A stretch of 11,118 bases of DNA. It comes from CAG-1000 sp964345385 (lineage in GTDB: Bacteria; Bacillota_I; Bacilli_A; RF39; UBA660). Of the stretch, positions 1 to 5,465 are shown piece by piece. The stretch covers positions 1-11,118 of the forward strand of contig CAYFQM010000022.1 in assembly GCA_964345385.1 (NCBI GenBank), written 5' to 3'. How positions within the stretch are numbered: position 1 is the stretch's first letter; each line of letters begins with the position of its first letter. The position numbers and the translations under genes were made by a program. Under the pieces are notes generated by a model that was given only the letters and a program-made list of their open reading frames with translations, was not told the DNA's origin and did not search any database.

Positions 1-540
1 ATAATCAATTACTAATTTCTTATCTTCATGTTTATAACCTAAAGGTGCTTGATGAGGAATATGACCAACTTTAATTGCTCCTGCAAGTCCTATTTTAGTT
101 CTTTCACTTGTTCTTTCAATTTCTTGTTGACTAACTGAAGTAAGTATTCTTGAAATCATTTTACCATTTGCATTTGTTGTATTTATATCATCATTAGCAC
201 AATCTATGTAAGAATCATTTTCTTCTAAGAAAGTAAGAATCTTTTCCCAATCAGCAACTGAACGTGTTAATCTATCTAATTTTAATACAACAATAGTATT
301 AACTTTTTTATCTCTTATATCTTGTAATAGTTCTTCAAATTTAGGTCTATGATTACCTGTTTTAGCACTTATCCCACGTTCTTCATATACTTTATATATT
401 TCATAACCTTTATATTCACACATTGCCCTTAAACGTTTTTCTTGTTCTGGTAAACTAAATCCTTCTCTTGCTTGATCTTCGGTACTTACACGAATATAAA
501 GTCCTGCGATTTTCTTTTCTTCCTTAATAATTTTAATCAT
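1..540 (-). CDS. Large serine recombinase / integrase, N-terminal part (truncated by window edge)
   Basis: A site-specific DNA recombinase of the resolvase/invertase superfamily, which forms a phosphoserine link to DNA during integration or excision. The frame is open from the ATG at 540 to the window edge, giving 180 codons with no stop. Visible motifs are YIRVSTEDQ at residues 15-23 with catalytic Ser19, arginines R17, R90 and R93 (LDRLTRS), and GKMISRILTSVSQQEIERTSERT at about 126-148, shown here in outline only. The catalytic domain passes at about residue 165 (PLGYK) into the start of the recombinase domain, which is typical of large serine recombinases and not of small resolvases. The gene begins about 110 bp past the 3' end of ssrA in the same orientation, which suggests the end of an integrated element. 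A modest SD (AAAGG at 551-555) lies about 10 nt upstream. Four of 12 arginines use CGT, somewhat more than neighbouring genes. Whether the full gene is intact cannot be seen. Confidence 0.93.
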   Translation of the reverse strand, partial: MIKIIKEEKKIAGLYIRVSTEDQAREGFSLPEQEKRLRAMCEYKGYEIYKVYEERGISAKTGNHRPKFEELLQDIRDKKVNTIVVLKLDRLTRSVADWEKILTFLEENDSYIDCANDDINTTNANGKMISRILTSVSQQEIERTSERTKIGLAGAIKVGHIPHQAPLGYKHEDKKLVIDY

Positions 541-546
541 ATACAC

Positions 547-565
547 CAACCTTTCTTTTAGGTTG
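547..565 (-). promoter_or_regulatory. Small hairpin covering the recombinase Shine-Dalgarno
   Basis: CAACCT (547-552) and AGGTTG (560-565) form a 6-bp inverted repeat with a 7-base loop. In the minus-strand transcript, the AGG of the only plausible ribosome binding site of the recombinase lies in the 3' arm of this stem. The hairpin could therefore limit translation. The fold is seen in the sequence; the regulatory role is inference. Confidence 0.35.
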
Positions 566-580
566 ACTTTTTCATAAAAA

Positions 581-607
581 GAAAAAATCAATCATTTCTG
601 ATTGATT
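581..607 (-). terminator. Rho-independent terminator of ssrA
   Basis: Reading the minus strand, AATCAATCA, the loop GAAA and TGATTGATT form a perfect 9-bp stem (599-607 with 586-594) closed by a GNRA-type tetraloop. A T-run follows (581-587). It lies about 40 nt past the mature 3' end of tmRNA, the expected place for the precursor to end. It also separates ssrA from the recombinase gene, which then needs its own promoter or readthrough; I saw no convincing promoter between them. Confidence 0.8.
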
Positions 608-619
608 CATATATTTAAA

Positions 620-636
620 GTTCGAATAGTTCGAAC
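620..636. repeat. Short palindrome next to the ssrA 3' end
   Basis: GTTCGAA-TAG-TTCGAAC is a perfect 7-bp inverted repeat around a 3-bp centre. GTTCGAA also occurs in the tmRNA T-loop (665-671), so this heptamer appears three times in about 50 bp. It may be a recombinase or regulator binding site at the element junction, or a remnant of the T-loop sequence. It is short enough that chance is possible. Confidence 0.4.
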
Positions 637-647
637 AGATTTCCCAA

Positions 648-1007
648 TGGTGGAGCTGAGGAGATTCGAACTCCTGTCCATAAGAAACATTTAAGAAATT
701 TCTACAAGTTTAGTTGGTTTTTATCTTAAATAATAATTTAGAGAGCCAACTTCTTTTATTATTCAAAGTTTATTAACTTTTCATTATTTATCATAAACAT
801 ATAAATAATATAGCTTGCTTTATAACTTTTTATCTAATCTCACAAGCAAAGATTAGTAAAAAGGCTCTAGCGTTTACTTAAATTAAGCAAATGCAGGAGC
901 AAAACCGTAAGATTTTTCTCCGATTATTTTTAATTTTATACTTTTAAGGAGTATTAACCTACTTGCATTTAATAAAAATTTAATATGTCAAACCCAATAA
1001 CAGCCCC
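648..1007 (-). ncRNA. ssrA: Transfer-messenger RNA (tmRNA, SsrA)
   Basis: tmRNA rescues ribosomes stalled on broken mRNAs: it is charged with alanine, enters the empty A site with SmpB and encodes a degradation tag. The acceptor stem pairs GGGGCTG (1001-1007) with CAGCTCC near the 3' end, including the G3-U wobble recognised by alanyl-tRNA synthetase. It is followed by A and an encoded CCA (648-650). The T-arm GGAGTTCGAATCTCC precedes the acceptor strand. The 5' part (GGGGCTGTTATTGGGTTTGACA) has the usual tmRNA D-arm-like form. Length is about 360 nt, typical of one-piece bacterial tmRNA. A strong promoter lies upstream, and a terminator lies downstream, so this is a separate transcription unit. 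The 5' end needs RNase P processing because the predicted transcription start is several bases upstream. Pseudoknots were not folded in detail. Confidence 0.95.
883..921 (-). other. ssrA: tmRNA tag-peptide reading frame (GEKSYGFAPAFA)
   Basis: Inside tmRNA, the codons GGA GAA AAA TCT TAC GGT TTT GCT CCT GCA TTT GCT TAA encode a 12-residue tag ending Ala-Phe-Ala. The five bases before GGA are TAATC. These match the TAGTC that precedes the resume codon in E. coli tmRNA and support GGA (Gly) as the resume codon. B. subtilis also resumes on Gly. The common terminal Leu-Ala-Ala is replaced by Ala-Phe-Ala, an ending that I recall from Mollicute-type tags. Confidence 0.8.
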
Positions 1008-1021
1008 ATTTAAGTAATTAG

Positions 1022-1050
1022 ATTATAACATAAATGAGTATAAAATTCAA
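1022..1050 (-). promoter_or_regulatory. Promoter of ssrA
   Basis: On the minus strand, TTGAAT (1045-1050) and TATAAT (1022-1027) are separated by 17 bp, with a TG one base before the -10 element (extended -10). The predicted start is near 1015, a few bases upstream of mature tmRNA. It has five of six matches in the -35 box and six of six in the -10 box, the best sigma-A-type site in this part of the window. Confidence 0.8.
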
Positions 1051-1063
1051 TTTAAAATAAATA

Positions 1064-1092
1064 TTAACAAAAGATTCTTTTTATGATAAAAT
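1064..1092 (+). promoter_or_regulatory. Probable promoter of the EIIB-like gene
   Basis: TTAACA (1064-1069), 17 bp, then TAAAAT (1087-1092). The predicted start near 1099 leaves a leader of about 14 nt that holds an AAGGAG ribosome binding site (1099-1104). It lies back-to-back with the ssrA promoter. Confidence 0.45.
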
Positions 1093-1112
1093 ATTTATAA
1101 GGAGAAAAGATT

Positions 1113-1421
1113 ATGCTTCAATATGTAGTAGTATTTATTGTTTTAATAGTTGTTTTATTAATAATTATTAAAATGAGAAGAAAAGATTTTCATATAGAAA
1201 TTAATAAATTGATTCAATGTCTTGGTGGTAAAGATAATATAATTGATTCAGAAATTAATATGTCTAGACTTAAAGTAACACTTAAAGATATATCTCTTGT
1301 AGATAAAGAAGGTATACAAAGGTTAGGCGCTAAAGGAATAGTTGAAATAGATAATCAACTTAAAATAATACTAAGTACTAATTCTAAACAACTAAAAAAA
1401 TATATGTTAGATTTAAAGTAA
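1113..1421 (+). CDS. Membrane-anchored PTS EIIB-like domain protein lacking the active cysteine
   Basis: A 102-residue protein with one hydrophobic segment (residues 4-19), a basic stop (KMRRK, 20-24) and a cytoplasmic domain resembling glucose-type PTS EIIB. The domain match is LIQCLGGKDNI (33-43), SRLKVTLKD (51-59), VDKEGIQRLGAKGIVEI (63-79) and a terminal ILSTN, in the order of the family pattern LGGxxNI-CxTRLRxxxxD-LGAxGV-IxG. In true EIIB, the CxTRLR cysteine takes the phosphate from EIIA; here the aligned position is Asn49 (ENINMSRL context), so phosphotransfer by the usual route is not expected. Cys36 is elsewhere in the fold. The start is fixed by AAGGAG eight bases upstream. It is a separate, monocistronic gene. 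A regulatory or scaffolding role is inference, and no function is assigned. Confidence 0.8.
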   Translation: MLQYVVVFIVLIVVLLIIIKMRRKDFHIEINKLIQCLGGKDNIIDSEINMSRLKVTLKDISLVDKEGIQRLGAKGIVEIDNQLKIILSTNSKQLKKYMLDLK

Positions 1422-1440
1422 GAAGTTCTTACTTTTTATT
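1415..1440. terminator. Shared bidirectional terminator between convergent genes
   Basis: AAAGTAAGAA (1415-1424) and TTCTTACTTT (1426-1435) form a 10-bp inverted repeat, followed on the plus strand by TTTTTATTTT. The stop codons of both convergent genes lie inside it or at its edge. On the minus strand the T-run is poorer, so termination is probably stronger for the EIIB-like gene. Confidence 0.65.
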
Positions 1441-2263
1441 TTGCTTTTAATCTATATAAATTAAATGATGGTTTATTAAATAATCTATATGGATACTTAT
1501 TAGTACCTAGTCCTGAACTTACAAATATTTTAGTAATACCTTTAGTATATTCAGGAGCATAATAATATGTTGACTCTTTAGGAATAATAAGTGGTCCATA
1601 ATAAGGAATAACTATACTTCCATTTAATGAGTGACCTAATAATATTAAATCTGTTTCATAAGTTGAAGAATTTAATTTTTCAATAGTTTTTCCATAATGA
1701 GAAAGTACAATTATATAGCGTCTTTCTTCTTCATTATAAAACTCAAATGCTTTTTTTAAATCTAATTTTTTATGGGGAAGACCTACTATATGAATATAAT
1801 CATTATTTTTATAATAAACTTTGTCATAACTGTTATTTAGTACTATAAAACCAGCATCTTCCATAATAGAAAAGTAGTCATTTAATAAATAATCATAGTC
1901 TCCATATACTGCATACTTACCTAAAGATGCATCCATTTCTTTTAATACTTTGATGATTTGATCTTTTTCTTTTACTTTAAGGTTTTTTTTAAATGATAAG
2001 TCTCCTGTAAAAACTATAATATCTGGTCTTAATATATTAACTTTTTCTTTTAAGTTTTCAAGGTCCTCCATAAAAAATGAGCTTCCATATAATATATCTG
2101 AAATATGGACAATTTTTATTCCACTAAAATTACTTGTAAGTACTTCACTTTCTACTTTATATTCTTTTACTCTTAATCCTTTAACACCTAGATATTTAGA
2201 ATATAAAATTATACTTAAACAAACTAATAATATTAATAAAACTGCGTTCAATATTTTTTTCAT
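1436..2263 (-). CDS. Membrane-anchored metallophosphoesterase-fold protein, active site degenerate
   Basis: A 275-residue homologue of YkuE/YaeI-type calcineurin-like phosphoesterases. It has an N-terminal membrane anchor (residues 4-21) and a large domain that probably lies outside the membrane. The five metal-site blocks are recognisable but altered. DxH reads SDIL (Asp56, Leu58 in place of His). GDxx is kept (GDL, 87-89). GNHD reads GDYD (121-124). The LSH histidine is kept (His189). GHxH reads GHSL (210-213), losing the last histidine. At least three ligands of the di-metal centre are gone, so it is probably a pseudoenzyme or has a changed metal site. The ATG overlaps the upstream CPBP stop by 4 bp (ATGA), with AGGTGG nine bases upstream, so the two genes are translationally coupled. 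YkuE-type enzymes act on membrane or cell-wall-linked phosphates; no substrate can be inferred here. Confidence 0.85.
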   Translation of the reverse strand: MKKILNAVLLILLVCLSIILYSKYLGVKGLRVKEYKVESEVLTSNFSGIKIVHISDILYGSSFFMEDLENLKEKVNILRPDIIVFTGDLSFKKNLKVKEKDQIIKVLKEMDASLGKYAVYGDYDYLLNDYFSIMEDAGFIVLNNSYDKVYYKNNDYIHIVGLPHKKLDLKKAFEFYNEEERRYIIVLSHYGKTIEKLNSSTYETDLILLGHSLNGSIVIPYYGPLIIPKESTYYYAPEYTKGITKIFVSSGLGTNKYPYRLFNKPSFNLYRLKAK

Positions 2264-2925
2264 ATTACATTTCCACCTATTAATAAAATTATTATATTAA
2301 CGAAATTATTTAACATGTGATAAAACGTACTACTAAAAACAGTATTACTTTTATAGTTCATATATCCAAAAACAAAACCAAAAACACCATATGGAATAAT
2401 ATAAAGGAAATTTAATGGATTATCCATATAACCAATAACGTGTGCTAAACCAAAGATTATACCGCATAACGCAGATCCTAGCATAACATTTTTAGTGCAT
2501 AGTGTAATACTTTTTCTAAATACTATTTCTTCTATAATAGGAGTTAATAAAACTACTGAAACAAATGAAGTATATGGACTATTTAATATAGTACTCCTTA
2601 CAACTGTTTCATTAATAGAAATGTCTCCTACTAATAAATATATTATATAATTTAATATATATACTACTACTATAGCTATAAAAAAATAATTAAATAATCC
2701 AATAGTAGAACCAAGTTTATTCTTTTTAAATACTAAATAATCTTCTTTTAGTTCTTTATAATATAAAAGCACTAATAAAACTAAAAACACTATATTAGCT
2801 AAAACTTGAGATAAAAAAATATTATTAATATATTTATTAAAAATAATTGTTAATAATGCTGGAATTATAAACATACTAAGTATTACTAAAGTGCATTTTA
2901 AAATATTATAATCTTTTCTATTCAT
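2260..2925 (-). CDS. CPBP family intramembrane metalloprotease
   Basis: A polytopic membrane protein of 221 residues from the CAAX-protease and bacteriocin-processing (CPBP, Abi) family. The three family motifs are intact: EEIVFR (132-137, with Glu132, Glu133 and Arg137), FGLAH (158-162, His162) and HMLNN (203-207, His203 and Asn207). Hydrophobic segments cover about residues 9-29, 37-55, 78-98, 119-131, 149-161, 174-188 and 205-220. Family members include CAAX-processing proteases, bacteriocin immunity proteins and sortase-associated proteins, so the substrate is open. It is the first gene of a two-gene unit with the metallophosphoesterase homologue. The ATG at 2925 is the only start between an in-frame TAG (2950-2952) and Met18, which lies inside the first membrane segment. 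There is no Shine-Dalgarno sequence before it, and a TATAAT box lies just 8 bp away, so the mRNA may be leaderless. Confidence 0.88.
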   Translation of the reverse strand: MNRKDYNILKCTLVILSMFIIPALLTIIFNKYINNIFLSQVLANIVFLVLLVLLYYKELKEDYLVFKKNKLGSTIGLFNYFFIAIVVVYILNYIIYLLVGDISINETVVRSTILNSPYTSFVSVVLLTPIIEEIVFRKSITLCTKNVMLGSALCGIIFGLAHVIGYMDNPLNFLYIIPYGVFGFVFGYMNYKSNTVFSSTFYHMLNNFVNIIILLIGGNVI

Positions 2926-2932
2926 ATAATAT

Positions 2933-2961
2933 ATTATAATATATTTAGCCTATTAATAAAA
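2933..2961 (-). promoter_or_regulatory. Probable promoter of the CPBP gene, leaderless geometry
   Basis: TATAAT on the minus strand (2933-2938) places the start of transcription near 2925-2926, at the ATG itself. The -35 region (about 2956-2961, TTTTAT) is poor and overlaps the T-run of the tyrS terminator. The absence of any purine-rich ribosome site is directly visible. Confidence 0.45.
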
Positions 2962-2985
2962 GAAAAATGACTTTTTAAGTCATTT
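2958..2985 (-). terminator. Terminator of the rpmG-efp-dut-tyrS operon
   Basis: AAATGACTT and AAGTCATTT (2977-2985 with 2965-2973, reading the minus strand) form a perfect 9-bp stem with a three-base loop. The T-rich tract TTCTTTTATT follows. The tyrS stop codon overlaps the base of the stem. Confidence 0.75.
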
Positions 2986-4183
2986 ATTTTACATTTACTT
3001 TTATATGAGTTTTTTTACCTTTACTTATTATTATATAACCATCAGTAAATAAACTTTTATCTATAATCATATTTTCATCAGTAACTTTCTCAGAGTTAAT
3101 ACTTATTCCATTTCCTTGAACTAGTCTTTTAGCTTCACTTTTAGACTCTGTTATATTACATAAAACTAATAAATCTATAATATTTATTTCATTTTCCAAG
3201 GGCACTTCTATAGTTGGCATGTTATCAGATGCTACACCTTTATTAAATACTTCTTCACTAGTCTTTTTTGCATTTTCTGCTTCTTCCTCACCATGTAAGA
3301 ACTTTACTACTTCAAATGCTAAAGCTTTTTGAGCAGCTCTTTTTTCAGGTTCATTTTTTGTTTTAACTTCTAAATCTTCAATTTCTTCTTTACTTAAAAA
3401 CGTAAATATTTTTAAGTAATCTACCACCATTTCATCATCACTATTAAATAAATATTGATATATTTCATATGGAGAAGTTTTTTCTTTATCAAGCCATAAA
3501 GCATTACCTTCAGTTTTACCAAACTTATTACCAAATTTATCTGTTACAAGAGGCATAGTAAAGCCAAATACTTCTTTACCTTCTTTTTTACGAATTAAAT
3601 CTATACCAGCTGTAATATTACCCCATTGATCAGAACCAGCAACTTGTAAAGTGCACCCTTCTGTTTTATATAAATGGAAGAAATCTAATGCTTGTAAAAT
3701 CATATAACTCATTTCACAATATGTAATACCAGTTTCTAATCTACGTCTAACTATATCTTTATTAATCATATAATTAACATTAAAATATTTACCATAATCT
3801 CTTAAAAAATCAACAGCACTTATATCTTTAATCCAATCATAATTATTAACTACTTTAAAACCAAAAAGTTTTTTAACTTGTTTACTTATACACTCTGTAT
3901 TATAAAATAAATCTTCTTTAACAATTGTATCTCTTTCAGTAGTAGGTCTAGGATCTCCAATTAAACCAGTACCTGCACCTATTAATAATATAGGATTATG
4001 GCCTGCATCTTTTAATCTTTTAGGTATTAAAAAACTAGATAAATGACCTATATGTAATGAATCAGCAGTAGGATCTGTACCAATATAAAATGTAATACCA
4101 CCTTCATTTAACTTTTTTTCTAATTTAGGACTACTTATATCTTTAATAAGCCCTCTCCAAACTAAATCATCATATAACTTCAT
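2984..4183 (-). CDS. tyrS: Tyrosyl-tRNA synthetase
   Basis: Cytoplasmic class I synthetase that activates tyrosine with ATP and loads tRNA-Tyr. From the ATG at 4183 it has 399 residues. The HIGH motif (HIGH, 44-47) follows DPTADSL, GSDQWGN lies at 183-189 in the tyrosine pocket, and the KMSKS loop has the tyrosyl form KFGKT (220-224). An S4-like RNA-binding domain occupies about 335-399 (IIDLLVLCNITESKSEAKRL in outline). This start places HIGH one residue from its position in Bacillus TyrRS (45-48), and MKLYDDLVWRGL aligns with the usual N-terminus. The frame is open further to a GTG at 4210 and a TTG at 4204, and these have a better purine-rich upstream run (AAAGGAAGG). That run also encodes dUTPase motif V, so the start is not certain. 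It overlaps dut by 14 bp (or 41 bp from GTG) and ends in the operon terminator. Confidence 0.96.
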   Translation of the reverse strand: MKLYDDLVWRGLIKDISSPKLEKKLNEGGITFYIGTDPTADSLHIGHLSSFLIPKRLKDAGHNPILLIGAGTGLIGDPRPTTERDTIVKEDLFYNTECISKQVKKLFGFKVVNNYDWIKDISAVDFLRDYGKYFNVNYMINKDIVRRRLETGITYCEMSYMILQALDFFHLYKTEGCTLQVAGSDQWGNITAGIDLIRKKEGKEVFGFTMPLVTDKFGNKFGKTEGNALWLDKEKTSPYEIYQYLFNSDDEMVVDYLKIFTFLSKEEIEDLEVKTKNEPEKRAAQKALAFEVVKFLHGEEEAENAKKTSEEVFNKGVASDNMPTIEVPLENEINIIDLLVLCNITESKSEAKRLVQGNGISINSEKVTDENMIIDKSLFTDGYIIISKGKKTHIKVNVK

Positions 4184-4661
4184 TTTCTTTATTTGTGGAT
4201 CCAATTCCACCCTTCCTTTCTTTTAATACATCTTCTTCATTAGTAGCAGTTAAATATTTTATAAATACTCCTTGAGCTATTCTATCAAATTTTTTTATAA
4301 CAAAATCTTTAGTTCCATGATTTATAAGTTTTACTTGAATATGACCTTCATTTTCAGGATTATTATAAAAGTCAGAATCTATTACTGCAACATTATTAGA
4401 TAAACAAGCATCATATTTAAAACCAATTGAACTTCTTATAAATATTAAAAGAACTTCATCACTTTGCATAAAAGCTTTAATTCCTGTTTTAAAAATATAT
4501 GATGTATTTGGTTTTAATACATAGTCTTCTAATGAAACTATATCATAACCTGCACTTTTCTTAGTACTTCTTTTAGGTATAAAATCACTTTCATATAAAT
4601 CTTTATCATCAAAAGCATTATTTTTAAAACAATCAAAACTTACCTTTTCAAATCCTCTCAT
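4170..4661 (-). CDS. dut: dUTP diphosphatase (trimeric dUTPase family)
   Basis: Hydrolyses dUTP to dUMP and pyrophosphate, keeping uracil out of DNA and supplying dTMP synthesis. All five motifs are present in 163 residues: KSAGYD (I, about 35-40), RSSIG (II, 76-80), NNVAVIDSDFYNN (III) followed by NEGHIQVKL, RIAQGVF (IV, about 127-133) and RKGGIGST (V, about 149-156). Two points are notable. The motif III loop has an insertion (PENEG) seen in Firmicute and phage-type enzymes. In motif V, the usual Phe that stacks on uracil is Ile. A perfect AGGAGG (4667-4672) lies six bases before the ATG. It is the third gene of the rpmG-efp-dut-tyrS unit, preceded by a hairpin that may partly stop transcription. 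Confidence 0.9.
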   Translation of the reverse strand: MRGFEKVSFDCFKNNAFDDKDLYESDFIPKRSTKKSAGYDIVSLEDYVLKPNTSYIFKTGIKAFMQSDEVLLIFIRSSIGFKYDACLSNNVAVIDSDFYNNPENEGHIQVKLINHGTKDFVIKKFDRIAQGVFIKYLTATNEEDVLKERKGGIGSTNKENEVI

Positions 4662-4672
4662 ACTTACCTCCT

Positions 4673-4708
4673 AAAATAAAAAATTCTATTTGTTATGATA
4701 GATTTTTT
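4673..4708 (-). terminator. AT-rich hairpin between efp and dut, possible attenuating terminator
   Basis: Reading the minus strand, AAAAAATCTAT, an 8-base loop and ATAGAATTTTTT form an 11-bp stem with one bulged A, followed by T-rich sequence. It starts just after the efp stop and ends against the dut AGGAGG. There is no room for a promoter between the hairpin and dut, so full termination would silence dut and tyrS unless a promoter lies inside efp. Partial readthrough is more likely. The stem is GC-poor and weak. Confidence 0.45.
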
Positions 4709-4709
4709 A

Positions 4710-5267
4710 TTAGCCTCTAGATGAATATTTACCCTCTTTAGTATTTATTATTATTGTTTCTCCTTCACTTATAAATAGTGGTGCTTTTAATGTATATCCA
4801 GTTTCTATTGTAACATCTTTTAATGCATTAGTTGCAGTATTTCCTTTAGCAGCTTCTGGAGCATCTATTACTTTATAAGATACTTTCTCTGGTAAAGTAA
4901 TTCCTATAATCTCACCATCATAGTTCATTATCTCAACATCTAAACCTTCTTTTAAAAATTTAATATTATCTTTTAGTTTTGAAGAGTTTATTTCTATTTG
5001 TTCAAATGTAGTATTATCCATAAATACATAACTGTCTCCATCATTATATAAATAAGACATTTTAGATCTTTTTATATCTGCTCTTTCTAATTTAATACCT
5101 GCATTAAATGTTATTTCATGAGTAGAATCAGTTCTTAAATTATATAACTTTGTTTTAACAAAAGCACTTCCTTTTCCTGGTTTAACATGTTGAAACTCAA
5201 CTACTTGATAAATATTACCTTCGTATTGAATGGTCATTCCATTTTTTATATCATTTACATTAAACAT
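4710..5267 (-). CDS. efp: Translation elongation factor P
   Basis: EF-P binds the ribosome between the P and E sites and rescues ribosomes stalled at consecutive prolines. Its 185 residues match the family length, with an N-terminal KOW-like domain (about 1-62), a central OB domain (about 66-125) and a C-terminal OB domain (about 130-185, ending in GEGxxxINTKEGKYSSR-type sequence). The modification loop reads HVKPGKGSAF with Lys32 at the tip, the residue modified in Bacillus EF-P by 5-aminopentanol and by beta-lysine in E. coli. No modification enzyme is visible in the window. The start is two bases after the rpmG stop, and no good SD precedes the ATG, so translation is probably coupled to rpmG. 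Confidence 0.97.
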   Translation of the reverse strand: MFNVNDIKNGMTIQYEGNIYQVVEFQHVKPGKGSAFVKTKLYNLRTDSTHEITFNAGIKLERADIKRSKMSYLYNDGDSYVFMDNTTFEQIEINSSKLKDNIKFLKEGLDVEIMNYDGEIIGITLPEKVSYKVIDAPEAAKGNTATNALKDVTIETGYTLKAPLFISEGETIIINTKEGKYSSRG

Positions 5268-5269
5268 AA

Positions 5270-5440
5270 TTATTCAACTTTTCTTTCTTTATGAAGAGTT
5301 GTCTTATTACATCTAGGACAAAACTTTCTTATTTCCATTTTATTAGTAGTATTTACCTTATTTTTACTTGTTAAGTAATTTCTCTCTTTGCATATAGTGC
5401 ATTCTAAAAAAATACCTTCTCTGTTTTCAATCTTTGCCAC
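5270..5440 (-). CDS. rpmG: 50S ribosomal protein L33, zinc-ribbon form
   Basis: Small structural protein of the large ribosomal subunit. From the GTG at 5440 it has 56 residues. LECTICKERNYLTSKNK matches the L33 signature, and two CxxC pairs (Cys14/Cys17 and the CPRC knuckle) form the zinc-binding C+ type. An in-frame ATG lies upstream at 5461, but it is disfavoured: AGGAGGA (5447-5453) is placed six bases before the GTG and would fall inside the coding sequence if the ATG were used. The N-terminal AKIENREGIF is longer than in the common 49-residue form. It is the first gene of the operon with efp, dut and tyrS, transcribed from a strong promoter at 5466-5494. Confidence 0.93.
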   Translation of the reverse strand: MAKIENREGIFLECTICKERNYLTSKNKVNTTNKMEIRKFCPRCNKTTLHKERKVE

Positions 5441-5446
5441 GATTAG

Positions 5447-5453
5447 TCCTCCT
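5447..5453 (-). promoter_or_regulatory. Shine-Dalgarno that fixes the rpmG start
   Basis: AGGAGGA six bases before GTG 5440. It lies downstream of the alternative ATG at 5461, so it supports the GTG start and a 56-residue L33. Confidence 0.85.
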
Positions 5454-5465
5454 TTTTTCATTAAA

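Noticed and set aside
558..575. Five-codon frame MKKST between the ssrA terminator and the recombinase
   Set aside because: It has no SD and lies in the T-rich tail of the terminator. A leader-peptide role cannot be supported from such a short frame.
620..636. LexA-type box suggested by GTTCGAA/TTCGAAC
   Set aside because: The spacing and centre do not fit the Gram-positive box CGAAC-N4-GTTCG, and it lies after a terminator and not in a promoter.
5270..5461. Longer L33 starting at ATG 5461 (63 residues)
   Set aside because: The AGGAGGA site lies inside that extension and is correctly spaced for GTG 5440, and the shorter protein fits the family better.
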